Source of the DNA: Zoroaster sp. YZ-2022
Lineage: Eukaryota; Echinodermata; Asteroidea; Forcipulatida; Zoroasteridae
DNA length: 64,000 nt
Assembly (NCBI GenBank): GCA_029582265.1
Contig: CM055816.1
Location: 9,425,877 to 9,489,876, forward strand
Direction of reading: 5' to 3'
Position 1 is the stretch's first letter. Each line of letters begins with the position of its first letter. Shown piece by piece: positions 1 to 13,520 of the stretch. The translations under genes were made by a program, and so were the position numbers. The notes under the pieces were generated by a model. The model did not search any database, was not told the origin of the DNA, and saw nothing but the letters and a program-made list of their open reading frames with translations.

Positions 1-378
1 TTAACATAAACAATAACGATAATAGGTCGATATATTTTTATCTTACGATTTTATTTTAGTAATATGTTATTTGTACAAAAGTATGGGATTGTTTCTGAAA
101 TTTTTGGTCATCGGTGTATAAATTACAAAAATACATTTTAAAATTACTTTGGAAGGAGTTGCGATCATTATTTTTTAAATTGAGCCCTCCATTAAGTGTG
201 AAAGTCTATGTGTACATTAGATGAATGAAATCCAGACGAAACCACAAAGTATATAGCATTTAGTTAAAGGTCTACGCGGCAACACAGGAAAAAAGACCAC
301 ACACACAAGTATAGACGCCACTCGCGATCGCGTGCGTGGTCTTTTTCGATCGTGTTTGTGTTCAGGGGTTAATCATGA

Positions 379-521
379 TCCGAATCCTCTTCCCTTCACG
401 GTCCACCTAATTCTTGGGGAATAATGACAGTATAACAATTACGTTATTATTTATGATGGAAGAGCGACAATTGCGCCATTATTTTAAAAATAGGGAATGT
501 GAAGGGAAGAGAGCATTCGGA
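379..521. mobile_element. Short palindromic MITE-like element
   Basis: The left end TCCGAATCCTCTTCCCTTCAC (shown here only as its first and last parts TCCGAATCC and CCCTTCAC) is mirrored by GTGAAGGGAAGAG..CATTCGGA at 499-521, with a 2-base indel between the arms. The interior of about 100 bp is AT-rich and noncoding. This is the form of a non-autonomous DNA transposon with ~21 bp terminal inverted repeats. I see no convincing target-site duplication, so the superfamily is unassigned. A smaller hairpin (gaccacacacac / gtgcgtggtc) lies just upstream at about 290-346. Confidence 0.45.
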
Positions 522-1149
522 CTAAATTACCGCGTGCGCTTGACTAAAGGCTAACGAAGGGGACACGGCGCAAAACCATAACGGTATGTGATGCACTCTG
601 GGGTTTAATGTTGTCTTTTATTATTGTGCAAGGTTGAGGAAATTGACACAAATATGAATAAAATTTATATAATATGCCTGTAATAATATTGGGTGGTTTT
701 ATTGTATTAGTCACCTACTCTAAAATAATTGTGGATATACATGTATGCGTGCCACTGAAGGATTCTCTCCGGGGGTGTTCGTTTTGAAAAAAATTAATGA
801 TCTGGAGTTTAGCGAGCACGTATTCGGTAATGTGAGTCAAGCCCCGGGTGGGCGTGGGGTTGGTGAGCGCACACACAAAAAAAAACAGAAATCGAAGTTT
901 GGGTGAATTACATCTGCAAATTCAACAACGAATTTCTCATTTATTATGTGTTGCAGATAATAACTGAGTACACGTGCACATGTGAGATATGCGATGTATT
1001 TTGCGAAAACGCACTTAAACACTGTAGCTCACATAACCTGAGGAAACCTATAAACAAAGGGGCGCTTTTCATGTGGGTTTCAAACACCGGAATAAACCCC
1101 TACTCTTGCACGATAAATGTTCTGGGTTCCTGTTACGTGCGTGCTTTAC

Positions 1150-1331
1150 TTAATAATTACACAGGGGACCCTATAGCTGAGAGGGCCCATCCGACGGACG
1201 AAGCAATAATGGTTGGTGTTCTTGCTCCAAAGGGCACAAGGCGCCCTGACCAGACATGCCGGGATTCGAACCCACATTCTGACAACACCGAACTTGAGGT
1301 CGACGCGAGACCCGCTCGACCACGACACTCC
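1150..1331 (-). mobile_element. tRNA-derived SINE (copy A)
   Basis: Read on the minus strand from 1,331, the sequence has a Pol III A-box-like stretch (gtggtcgagcgg) and a perfect B box (GGTTCGAATCC, complement of 1,262-1,272). It continues into a central domain with 'ggagcaagaacaccaaccattattgcttc', the diverged form of the 'gagcaagacactttaccataattgc' block found in the other SINE copies here. The 3' tail is diverged and no (ATT)n is left. Short open frames crossing it are not genes. Confidence 0.7.
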
Positions 1332-1774
1332 ATTAAATGTATAGTATTTCAATTGGTTAAAAGCTTATCTTTTTATCGTTTGCGGTATTTTTTATATACA
1401 GACTCTATACTAGTATAGTACAAGCGAGAGTTTTTTGCATGTCGTGTCGAGGAGTCGAGTCAGGCTAAAACTTTGCACTAATTTTCAGTCGCCAACAAAA
1501 ATAACATTGTTTGTTTGCTTCTCTCCATGCTTTATATAAAAGTCAATAGTCTAAAAATGCATTACAAGATGTGTATGTATTCCATAACGCTGATAAATGA
1601 ATTACTTTCTGCAACACAATTTCATAGAACATGTGTTTTTTGAACAATAAATGTTTGTTTTTGTTTTGGGTAGCTTCGCGAACGAAAATTTAGGAAAGTA
1701 TCCACGTCGAATGCGAGGCACGCTGATGACTGAAAGACCTTCTATCCAGAAGAGAGACAGGTCTTGGAACCGCT

Positions 1775-4700
1775 TTATTGACTGCATGTAAAAGTTGGAT
1801 TAGCGGTCCGGAACCTGTGTGTGTTCTTCCGCTGTTCTCTTTTGTCCTCAGCTCGCTTTTCTCCCTGTGTCATTCTCGAAACCGGACGCCTGTCGAGCTT
1901 TGTCGCCTCCATGCATTTCGGTCTGCAGCCTGCGCTACCCACTGACGATGGTCGATGTTTGCAGACTGAGAGAGACATTTCTTCAGCGAAACTTTGCTTA
2001 ACCCTTTCTTGGGGCCCCTCTGTCACGCTTGTCGGTGGATAGATTCACCATACAGGGCGATCTATGGCAGGCGGTGGTCATCCATTCCTGCGGGCTACAT
2101 GGCCTGCGCCAACCCAAATTGTGTCTGAAGGAGCATGGCGCTCGACGCGAGATGGTTTCCCCTTTTTCTCCGTACCTATGAGAGTTGGTGTGTGAAGTCA
2201 CTCAGGTGGTTATGTGGGATGGAACGAAGACGGCGTTGGTGGAAGCGTTCGAAGGAGGCGGGCTTGATGGCGGTGGTACAGCACCACGACTCGGCTTTCG
2301 GTACAAAAGGGTGGTCAACTTTACAACTGCTCTGTGAACACCCCCACTTTTGTGTCTGTTCCACCCTCTTGCTGCAGTCTTCCAAAGGCACTGTTGTTTG
2401 ACGAGTCTGTTGTCGACGTCTCTTTTGTCAATCTTGGCATCCTACAGAGACTACACACCCTAGGTAGCATGTAAACTGGTGGACTACCTTGAGCTCTGAT
2501 TGCTCAATAAGGATGCTCGGTGGTGGTATTCTACACGCGGTGCTAGTTGGTGGAGGACCCCAGTCTTCTTAAAACTGATCTCGAGGTCGAAAAACAATGA
2601 AGCTGTAAAACTCTCAGTGTGTGGTAACAAAGGGGCAACGTCATCCCGGCGAATAACGGGTTCGTGTGTAGCAGGTTACTCCGTGTCTTTATTATTGGGC
2701 CTGCAGGCGTCTGAGGTTAAAGAGGCTGCCATCGGTACCCGGATGCGCATGTAGACGCCTTCATCGGGGAATAACTTTGGTTGGCGTGCAGGAAGCATCG
2801 TAGCACAAGAACAGAAGAGAGTGTTGGTGCCAAGGGACACAGCCCTGCTGCTTCACACCATTTTGCTTTATTGGAAAAAGGGGTTTTGAGAGGTTCGTGC
2901 TCATGCCTGACCATGGCCAACCTGGTTCTCGTGCAGCTGGATGGTAATCATGGTGAGGGAACCTCGGTGGGCAACCTGGCTTTCCCAGGAGTTTTACAAG
3001 TCCGTCTCTGCTCACAGTGTCCAAAAAACTTTCGTCAGGTCGACGAAGGTGACGTAAACCCATGTTCTGCTGCTCTCTGCACTTCTCCTGGATCTGTCTC
3101 AGGACAAACACCATGTCAGCGTGATGGTACCCGCGGTTTGATCTAAAACACGCGACTCTCCAACAGGTGATCTTGAGCGATTGCAGTTACTAGTCTGACT
3201 TAGAAGAATCCTGGACGGATTTTTCCAACAATAAGAGAGATAGCCGTTATCCCCGGGTAGTTTGAACAGTTTGATTTTTTCTTCTTTGTTTTGTGAGAAG
3301 GACACTAATACTGCGTCACGAAGATCTTGGGGTTTCCCTGCTCCCAACAGTACTAAACAATTCATGAGTTTGGTGTGGTTGTGCGGGTTTCAAAACCACC
3401 ATGTTTCATACTTGGGGTGGATACCCATCAACCCTGCAACTTTACCACTCTTCTACATCTATGCTCGATGGCCTTCACAATCTCTTGAAAGGTAGGTGGC
3501 TCGTCAAGTTTAGTTTTCTCTGGCTGCTGCTGGATGTGGTTGAGCGCTGGTTCCTGGGCTGTGCGGGTTTGTGCTGAAAAGGGCATGTATGGAGATGCTC
3601 CAGACCAGCACGCGGTCCAAACTAACTTCTTTGCCTGCGTGAGAGCTCCTTTCCGTCTGCACTCCGTGAATGGACTCTGGGTCTGGTGAGATGGGCCCAA
3701 AAAAGCTTTCCCAGTGCTTCATAAAACCCCTTGTGGTCACCGCGCTATCAGTGCAAAGCTGTGTTTTTCTCAGCAGGCATTTGTCCACCATGTGATACCA
3801 TCACCCGGAGTTTGCGCTGAAGGAAGTCTTTTTCCGCGCTGACAGGATGGCTGGGCAAGATGGGGTTTGGTGTGCTGCTCTTTCTTCCCACCAGCAGATC
3901 TTGTATTTCACTGTTGTTTTCCTCTGACAACTTCGTCTTGTTTTCTTTTTACTGCACGAAACCAAGGAGGACTTCCTGGCAAAGGGTTTTTACAGGACAG
4001 CGGTGTGATGTGGTTTCAAAGCACTTCGAGGACGACTCTGCCGAGGTGGTGCTGGAAATTGCTTCAGACGGGACTGCAGTTCTCTTGGAAGTGCTGCTCT
4101 TCTTTTCTACTGCAAGATTGAAGGGTGCTTGGTTCAGTTTCTTTCTAGGAGCTTGGCTCTTCATTGGTTTAGTTTGAAACAGGGTTTGACTTTAGAGCGA
4201 ACAAAACAGGTGATCTGTGTTGCAGTCTACACTGGGCATCACTCTGAAAATTGAGGCATGACGTCACCTCGTGTTCTTGACGCTGACTTAAAATATAATC
4301 GATCGGGTATAATGTTTTGACCCTGGATCGTCAGTTGTCTTCGAGACGGTCTTTTTGTTGGAAGATGGTGTTGGTGATGATTAGTTGAACTTCTGCACAA
4401 GCTCGAAGCGATTCGACCGTTTTCAATTTTGATTTCCGATCCCTTTACAGCACTCACCCCTTTCCAGGCAACCGGGGTCCTTACCCACCCCTGGCATTGG
4501 GGTCGCTGAGGGATGACGATCTTGTCTGTCTCTGGAATGTTCTTAAGGAGGCTGCGGTTCAGCAGAAGAAACACTCCTTGTCGGCGTGTGAGTGAGCTTG
4601 AAGGGTTGGGGCATGGGCTGTGGACGGCGTAAGGTGGCGTAATGCCCTTGTCAATGGGAGACACACGGACGCGGGGTCTGTCAGAGTGACCAATTGCAGA

Positions 4701-4910
4701 GGTCCGTAAGCTTTGAGCAATGGCATATTTTTACCATGAAACTAACACCTGAAAGGCGTCTTTCTGTTTATTCTCTCATGTACCCACCTGCAGCTAGACT
4801 GCACAGATTATATGCATGCACTGCGGTCCAGCATCATGATCATGGCACTGCTGAGTTGAGAACACTTCCAAATCAAGCGTCCAGTCGGTCTCAACTTTCC
4901 CTGCGGGTAT
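1775..4910 (-). pseudogene. Dead non-LTR (LINE) retrotransposon: endonuclease, reverse transcriptase, C-terminal region
   Basis: Minus-strand fragments in all three frames read in order as one LINE ORF2. An APE-type endonuclease piece lies at 4,239-4,664 (NIPETDKIVI and downstream remnants). A linker follows at 3,428-3,930 (NNSEIQDLL; LQRKLRVM; PSHQTQSP; PPTFQEIVKAIE). Reverse transcriptase pieces lie at 2,717-3,365 (PQDLRDAVLVSF; VLRQIQEKCREQ; DTVSRDGL; GCPPRF; NGVKQ then GCV; CPLAPTL). The C-terminal part is at 1,775-2,391 (FHQRRLRSI, SDFT, DKRDRGAPRKG, KRAEDKREQRK). The catalytic box expected near 2,640-2,665 reads LFAG followed by a frame break instead of an FADD motif. At least six frame changes and many stops show that it is inactive. 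The 5' limit is uncertain, and the part upstream of 4,664 is only weakly recognisable. I do not assign the clade. Short plus-strand frames in this region are shadows of this element. Confidence 0.85.
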
Positions 4911-7900
4911 AACGTCAATCTACATTTAATTCACTCATCATAAGGCCCCAAAGTTGACATCCTTTTTTTAAATAGCATAATACGTTATAGCCTCATTCTG
5001 TGAACTGAACTCTGGCCACGTGTCGTACGTATACGTAATTCGCCTTACCTTTGGTATAGCATTTCTCGGAAAACATTAAAAAGGTACTATATGTATTATT
5101 GCATGGTTACATATAAACTAATCTAGGTTATCTTTTTTACAAACATATCTTTTTTGTCTGTAGGAAACAAAAATGTTTTGCATTTGCATTGATTTTGGGA
5201 AGAAATACGGGATCCTCCAAAATGGACATATTCCTGGCAGAAGAAGTGAACGAAGACGTCTTAATTTGTTGATGTTTACTTGGAGTCAAAGTGAGTGAAG
5301 AATTATTGAAAATGTAAGATTAATATCATGGTTATGAAAAAGCAATCTATTATTTGACAAAATGTTCACATTTTCAAAGTACTTTTGCAAAAATGTGAAA
5401 TACATCCACCACGTTTTCTGTCAAATCGGACAAATATCACGAATTTTCCTTTAAAAGGCGATAGAGGACACACAGGGGGCGTAGCAGAGGCATTTTCTTG
5501 AAGGGGTGTGGAAGCCAATTTGACGACTGACATCAGTGGCAATATTTTTATTGTGGTAGAGATTTACCGACACAACACTAATATGGCCAGACAGTAATGT
5601 ACTTCACCCAAAATGGACCAAGGGTGGGGGAGGGGCAGGGGAACTGCTTCCTGAAACCAGCTTTTCCGTGGTAAAATACATTGATTACAAAGTATGCTAG
5701 GCAAATCTTCAGTGTTTGAAAACGCATTTGCAGTCGGCAAACCCATAGCTCTGGGTTTGCCAGACTGCAAATATGACCCTGAACCAATCATTGTTCGAGT
5801 ACCTTTGATGGTTCGTTTGCCGACTGAGGCTCAAAATGTCGACTGAGAAAAAAATGTATTGCGCGGGGGCGGTGAGGCTATCCCAGAATTAACAGATTTC
5901 ATGCCAAACGCATGTCTGCTTAACGGGCAAAGGTTACCTGGCACTAACTTTTAGATTGTAATAATTAACGTTGTAGATCAAAACGTTGACAAAGAAAACT
6001 TGCCCCTATTTGTATGTAACCGGGAATATAGAACTTCATGTCCGGTTATCATTATGGACGCCAACACGATTGAAAAATTTCCACTTATGTGTAGTTGTAC
6101 CGTTTTGTATCTTGTTTGCTTAATATTAGCTATGTGGTGTTATTATTGCATTCTCGTGTTACATTTAAGAATGTTCAGTCCGAGTTATAAAACGCGGTAA
6201 AGCTAGGGGTCTTGCCACCACTGAGGGCTAACACCTACGTCCTTGTCTATTGCCCAGTGGCGGAATTTTGGGGGGGTTGCAGCAGCAGGTGCGGCGATTT
6301 AGAGCCTGGCTGGCACTTGCCAACGCACTGCTGGTGACAGCAGTTGCGAAGGCGAACGTCTGTCCAGTGAGCCTTAATTGTAGTTTCGTCTTTGTGTCCA
6401 GGATGTTCTTCGACTATTACAGTACATGTCTGATACAGGTAAATGATACATTTTTACTTATTTTTTTAATTTTTATTTTCACTGGAAATTGTCTTTGTAA
6501 TTTTTAGAGTTTAGTAGGGGAAGATAAGTTTAAGTAAAAAGAAACATTTTCTTTTTGGTGTCGAGACAAATTCTATAAGTGTTCCGGTGAGCTTTGGGAA
6601 TCGACGTCAAGTCGACCACAACACCAGCTGAATTCGATAATTTGGCGAGGGGGAAAAGTTACGATAACTTGGTATACGTCTCCAGTGACGTGGTTGCGAA
6701 TTAATGGAAAATAACTTCCATTCAGAGTGAGGGGCATAACTCGAAATAATTTCGTGGGGCTAGCTTTGTTTTGGGATTATTGGTTATCTGACAGACGACA
6801 TTGGAATGAATCCTTTACAGGAGGCCGTCAGTATTTGTCACTTTGTATAGTGATGGCAGACTTTTATAATTTGTCGCCGTTGATGTCCAATAAGTAAATT
6901 GGTAGGATGTTTGGAGAAAATTAATGACAAATAATTTTTCGGAAGAAGACGGGAAGATGCATCATGGATTAATCGAGTATGCATGTATTTTTAAGATATT
7001 TTTAAAGGAGTGCGATGAAGTTGTTTTGGGTTGGAGGAAATGATAAGATTTTCTTTTCGGCTGCTAATTCAGGGGTCAATTCGTACAGTCCGATTTGAGT
7101 AATCTGGTCTTCCATAAGGGATTGTAGTTTACGAATAATACAGTGTTTTTAAAAGTTGTGAACGATGGGAAGTTCCGCCGTTTTGTGAGAGGCGTGCATG
7201 CGTACAGTCCGTCATGGACGTCGTAATATTTTCTTGTCATTACATGCACATAGATGATGACCGCAAGAAGACGAGCGTACTGTACACATGATTGCATGGT
7301 TTTTGGTTTGTGTTTAAACATATTGTAATTCACTTCATTTTGGAACCATCACGTCCACCTGCTGATGACAGCTGAAAGGTTGTTTTAACCAGAGACTGGA
7401 TTTTATCATGATTGCCGCGAAATGGTTGATTCGTGATCTGGCAAACCGTGTGCGCGCTGGTTGGGGTATGTTTATGGTCCATTGATTATTCCATTGATTG
7501 GTTTGTGTGTTCTTACTGCAAAGGGATCGAGGATCGCTCTTAACGTAAATGGCTGTTAGATCTGGTATGATGTTTTTGTCCGGAAGCGCTAGCTATTGTT
7601 TATCATAAATTATTGTTAATTGCGTCTTAATTCTTCCATTTCATTTATTATGTATACCATTTTGTATTATTAAAAGCTTTGTGGTTGCTGAATAATTCAA
7701 TTAGGGTGATATATAAAACATGGGTGAACTTGTTTTGTGCCTGATTTGAGTTATTATTTTCTGTTTGTTTTAACAGGTTTTTGTTCATGTTTGGTTTCGG
7801 GTTTACGTTTCATTTGGTTGTAGTTCTCTAGTTGTGATTTCATTAAAGGTTCATTGGTCCTGATGTACTTGCATTCTGTGTGTTCATAGATTGTGCAAAG

Positions 7901-10630
7901 CTCCGGTTACATCAATGTTGAGTTAAAATAATAAAGCGATCAGAATGCACCATAGCGTCCAAGAGTCATAGTAATATTTTCGTGACTTGAATTCAGTGGG
8001 CAGGCCCTACACCGTATATCAATAATTGTCCGCTGTTTTTGTAGGCCCATACAAGATCATGACCAAAATAATTAAGTATGTGCTACCTGAATCCTCAGGA
8101 TGTTCTACCCAGCCCATCAAAAGCAAGGGCGATCGTCATAGAGATAACTCAGAATACCTGTTTACGCGTAATTAGCAGAATACTTCTGAAACTTGAAACT
8201 CATAATTACATAAGAGGCGCCTAGAATCAACACATTTTCCTCAAGTGAATGCTCAGGGCCCCCTGAAGCTCGTTTGAGCTGGTTTAAAATAAATAAAATA
8301 TACCTGGAAAGAAAGCATATCAATAGACAAGTTGGGGTTTTTCGTTGCGTGTTCGTTACTAATCTGGGTCCGGCCTAAACTGCCACGATCGGGTTTGGAG
8401 AACGAACATCCTTGCCATATGACGCTCGACCATCCATGTTCATTGTTATTCATTGTGTTCCCAGGAATCTTGAATTCTTTAGGGGATTTCGAGAGGCGGG
8501 GGAGGCCCGTTAACAAAAACCAACAACAGTGTGTTAGTGTATAGGACATTTTTGAAGTGGCACTCTGCCACATATCGACATGGTGTAATCCTTGCGGTGC
8601 TCGTTGTGCCTGAAGTAGGTACAATAAACAATGGATGGTTTGGAGGCTCCATTGCGGTGCCCTTGTGACCCTGGGATAGCAAAAATATCAAAAATTTCCA
8701 AACTCTATGAAAAGGGTTGCCTCCACCAACACTGACAATCATCCATAAAGAACTGGGTAAAATCATTTAAAAACACTCTGAAATTGTATGCCCTCGTTTC
8801 ATAATTTGGAGTTCGTGCAGACACAAGCATGCATCTTCATGGCGTTGAGCTGTTATTGGAGGTTAAAGAGGCCACTACCAAACAAAAGGGCGCTAGCAGT
8901 AATTAGAAAGTAGTTCTCTCGTTTAACAAACGAAATTAATCATTGTTTTCGGTCCAAGCAGCGCTGGTTTTGTGAGCGTATATATAACAACGCGAAGTGT
9001 GTCAATAAAGCGGTATTCGCCGTTGCATATCGGGCTGTCAAATAATAAAACATCTTTTGAAAGATTATCTTCACTTGAATGACTCAATGCTGTGTTGATC
9101 ATCTAAGGTGCGTTAAATTTTTGAGTTGGCCAGCATTTTACCAACATGCGATACAACGACCAAGCGATCGAGGGCAGCCAAGGGGTAATTCCCTGGGCAG
9201 ATATTAACCTGCTAGTGTGTCCTGTTTGCAAAGAACCTCGCTTTCAAGTGGTGATTTTTAAGTTAATTAATGGAAATAATATAACTATCTATTTATTCCT
9301 TATGTTAGGATGAACTTTCTTTGATTTATCAGATTATTGGGCTTTCTCGCTGGTGGTGCATACAGCATATACTTCTGAAGTGTTGATTTGTGAAATTTCA
9401 CTTTCGTGGTAATTATCGTGAATAAAGGCGACTAGATAATAGGCTGTACAGAAAAAAAAATTGTATGCGTTTTCGAAACGCCAATAATTTATTCCTTCAG
9501 TTTAACAAAAAAAAACAAATTACATTCCCCTTTTGAGGTGAAAATTATATAAACTGTTAAAAAAATCATGCAAAATAAACGAGCAACACTGCAGCATTAA
9601 CATTAAATAAGTGTTTACATTTTATTTTGGTTCTAACTTTGAGTAAAGTTGGAAAATTAATTCTCCTTGTCAAGAAAAAAAAATCCAAGCTTCTTTTGCC
9701 ATTCGAAAAATACCTGAAACGTAAACAGGATATTATTTCAAATAATTATTTCCAATTTTTACGTATGGGGTATTTGTCTTTACTCTGAACTATTTAGATC
9801 CCCAAAATCGCTTATAGCGCATTTGTTTTCAATTTTGTTAAATTACTCGCGTTATACGGAATGATTGACTGTAAGCCCATGCTTTACCATACAGAGTAAA
9901 ACAATGCGACTCTCTCGCACGACAAAGCCGAAAAATAAATAAATTTTTTGTTCACAACAAAATGCGGCTTTTGCAGAAAACTCTGTTACAGACCAGTCAC
10001 ATGTTTTTTAAAATTTATGCCAACTGCTCCAAAATTCGTAAATATGAGTTTTCCTCAGTATTTTGCAGTTACTGGAAAATCTTGAAACTTAAATACTTTT
10101 AAGGATTTTATATGGAGTTTCTGGATCGGAAACTATAAAATATTTTCTTTTTACTGAAATGATACTGCTGTGTAGTGTAAAAAAAAAGAGACTAACGTTA
10201 ACCATTTTCCCTTCCTCCACTTCACGGTGTACTAATCTTCAATGTTGATGATAGATTACTGGTTTTGAATAATGCGTATAGGTTATATAACATTACATGT
10301 CTTTATTACTTGTTCCCATTGATTGAGGATGATACTGTTTCGTAGAGCCTAAAGAGTGAACACCAGCCAATGATTGGGTAGAATGTCTGTTATCTGTGCC
10401 ATATTTTTCATTAAATATAGCCAATAAATAATGTAATCTTACCCTACATCGCTGGTAAGGTGAGAGGCGACATGATATGGATGATGATGGACATATGGCA
10501 AGGTATTCGGGATATTTATTTCTTTAGAAAAATCAGAGCATTTGGTATGCGATTACGCTGTCGATGACTCCTCAGTCATGGATCAGTCTGATCTTGTAAA
10601 TTCCCACAATTACTACTAGTACTAGTAATA
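4911..10630. other. Unassigned AT-rich DNA
   Basis: I see no supported gene in this stretch; the open frames are short and lack splice or codon support. The one clear local structure is a hairpin at 5,727-5,771: an 18 bp stem with one bulged A and an 8-nt loop, with arms reading GCAGTC.GGCAAACCC and GGGTTTGCC.GACTGC. A third copy of half the stem (gtttgccgactg) lies at about 5,815. The region is AT-rich, with thymine-rich plus-strand stretches around 7.4-7.9 kb. Confidence 0.5.
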
Positions 10631-10633
10631 AGC

Positions 10634-11110
10634 TGTCACGATATGCCCATATGTTTGCGGGGGCAAAATTGTTTATTTCGAACATTCGTTGCCGTCTGCG
10701 ACCAACGCTCATGAGCTTCTACACGCACGCGTCTGGGCTATGTGAAGTTCGAGCGCTTTAAATCTGAAACTCTTATAAATATTGGCACGGACACCCCCAC
10801 GTATCCTTATACAGGTTGGTCTCATTCCATAACGGTAGTAATTCGAAATTTCCAGGCGCTGAAATTGACGATATTTGCGACTATTTTGACGGTCTAGATA
10901 CGTTCACCCATGTTTAACTATCTAGGCGCCCAAAAAAATGGTGATTTACTTGGCTTTATATTTCCTGACATATGGGCCGAAAAATTACAAGACGATCGTC
11001 ATTGTTGAAGTTTCAACGAGGACGCCATAGTGTTGAACAGAGAAAACAACATTGCGCATAACAATTTTACGACGGCTGTTTATGTATGCACATCTGCTGT
11101 ATTTTAGCGC
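10634..11110 (+). repeat. Left arm of a dispersed inverted-repeat pair
   Basis: This segment matches the reverse complement of about 12,465-12,915 through many shared blocks, in the same order: tgtttatttcgaaca, gtctgcgacca, ggcacggacac, caggttggtct, ggcgctgaaattgacgat (one base different), aaattacaagacgatcgtc and caacgaggacg. It carries about 70 bp of extra sequence near 10,710-10,780 that the partner lacks. It is noncoding and probably belongs to a transposon or MITE family present here in two facing copies or as two long termini. Confidence 0.7.
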
Positions 11111-12177
11111 AGAGATAAGACCACGATGATGTCGCAGATATGACTTTCAAAAGAAAACTAGCGATGAGCCAGTTTCATCAAATTAACCGTACTGCATGGT
11201 GGTTCATCCTTTTAACTATCATATACATGTACATGTGCAAGATTGTTGCTGTACTTACATTGTACATAAAACAAGAAGAATGTTCATTAAAATAAAATGA
11301 TAATGTAATAAATAGTCTATTATTAATTACAATAGTTTAATACTAATTTTAAATAGTAATTTTAAACAACATACAAATTTCACTAATAATTTTAATATAT
11401 GAAAATATTATAAAGTGTTACGTTACTATTACTATTAATAATAACAATATTAATGGTTCCACCATTTTTGTAAATCTATAAAAAAAAAAAAAAAAAAAAC
11501 AGAATGATTGTTTTATCCTGACAAAATATCTTGTGAATATAGTCTGCTTAATATCTATGTAATATAGTACAGGTAATATTTTTACAATTTTTTCATGTTT
11601 ATCTGTTTTGTAGTGAGAATATATAAAAGCGATACTTCCGGTACAAAGGTGGTTTGTTACCACAATAAGGTCTTCCCCTGGTTATTTCACTGTCATGAGT
11701 AAGATGTGGCAGACCCTGTTTGTTTATTTAAGCCAAAGCAACATGTGTACTTAAAGATTGCACTCATGAGCTTTTCAGGACCAGAACCAAATTGCAAAGA
11801 TGGTTCAGCGTGGTTTGAGTCTATGCTATTTGGGAGTGGGTGAATTTCTCAATAAAACCCATGCTGGGTACAGGAGCAGGTCCCAATTATTAACATTTTG
11901 GCCATCCATCATTATCAATAATACTGATAATATTATTACTATTACTATTATCATTTTTTGTTAAACAACAATATACAATCTAGTACCGGTATCAGCGATA
12001 TATCAAACATGAAACACTTCATTTGATTCGATCGGTCCATTACTGCCTGTCACTGAACGGTATTTTTTAACATTTTTCGTGTGCTGAATTTTCTTGTGGT
12101 TTTTTGTTGCTTTTTTTCTGTTTATGTTAACGAAACCCCCCACACACACACACAAACAAAAATAAAATAAAATTAAT

Positions 12178-12180
12178 AAG

Positions 12181-12236
<56 letters not shown>

Positions 12237-12256
12237 TTATATTATATATATAAAAC
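12178..12256. repeat. (TA)n microsatellite
   Basis: A run of alternating TA, ending in a short imperfect palindrome (atatattatattatatata). It is preceded by a CA-rich stretch at 12,139-12,156. Confidence 0.95.
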
Positions 12257-12464
12257 AAATAAAGGAGGGTGGCCTTAGCTTTCGATCAATCATTTATGCT
12301 TGCTGTGCGGAAAATTAAATAATTGAATGGGAACTGGACATGTTTTTATTTATTTATTTTTATTATATATATTTGAGTTTTTAAAGTAGTTATATCACAT
12401 GTTTAGCACAAAAATACTCTGACTGCCGACAACGTGCAACCCTGAAACGGAATACTTCAACGCT

Positions 12465-12915
12465 AAATACAGCTTAGTATGTTGCACACATAAAGCAGCA
12501 AATCTCATGCAAATTGTTGCGCAAAGTTGTTTTCCCGTTCACACTCTTCCATACATTCAAGATGGCCGTCCTCGTTGGAAACCACACAATGACGATCGTC
12601 TTGTAATTTTTCGAACCTATATGTCAAAATATAAAATGTAAAAGTAGGCCACCATTTTTTTGGGGCGCCTGAATAGTGTATAAACATGTAGAGAACATTA
12701 ACTAGACTGTCAAAGTGAGTCGCAAGTATCGTCAATTTCAAGCGCCTGAATTTCAGATTACTACCGTTGGAATGAAAGAGACCAACCTGTGGCTAAGGAT
12801 ATACGCGGGCGTGTCCGTGCCACATTTCGCTCGAACTGGTCGCAGACTGCAACGAGTGTTCGAAATAAACAATTTCTTCGTCAAAAACATGGCGCATATT
12901 ACCGTGAAAGGGTTT
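12465..12915 (-). repeat. Right arm of the dispersed inverted-repeat pair
   Basis: Reverse-complement partner of 10,634-11,110. Similarity continues inward as far as 'gctttatgtgtgcaac..ctgtatttagcg' and outward as far as 'tcacggtaatatgcgcc'. The two predicted frames over it (12,505-12,741 minus, 12,715-12,990 plus) fall wholly inside repeat sequence and are not credible genes. Confidence 0.7.
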
Positions 12916-13520
12916 ATTGAAATTGGTTACCAACACAGTCATTGTACATGCATTAGTGGCAACATGCATAATATTGGGGTTTTCAGGTGAAAATTATTCC
13001 TAAACCAATATGGTCAATATTTATATCAAATTAAAAGGTCTTGATGAAAGAAATGTGGTTTTAAATCAAGAAAATCGGACGAGTAGTTTTTGAGGAATCC
13101 TGTTTTATTTAATCAAATATACAGCATTTGATGAAGTGCGACTGTCCTTACGCATGTGACATCCCTAATGACACCAAAACCGTTGAATCACCTTCTACAC
13201 CGTGAAACCATGCACAGCGTTCGTGCTCGTTTCCCTCATAAGAGCTTTTGAAAGGGTGTAAAATAACCTCTCCGCTCAAAACTAAACAAAGTACGGCTCA
13301 AAACTTTCTGTGATGATAGAAAAGAGATTGGCAAATTCAATTCAGACACCAACTACTTACCTTTCAACTTGATTTCACCTCGAAAAAACGGTGTTTTACT
13401 TTTATCTCTTCTTCAACTTCGGTTGTGAAGTGGTGCCTGGAGATTGAGCAAGCATGGAGTATGTAAAGGGCCCTTTGAATCAATAGGAAATCCGTTTTCA
13501 TGTCCAATCTGTATCGGTGC

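Noticed and set aside
903..1418. 171-codon plus-strand frame
   Set aside because: It crosses the antisense strand of a SINE and has no recognisable domain or exon signals.
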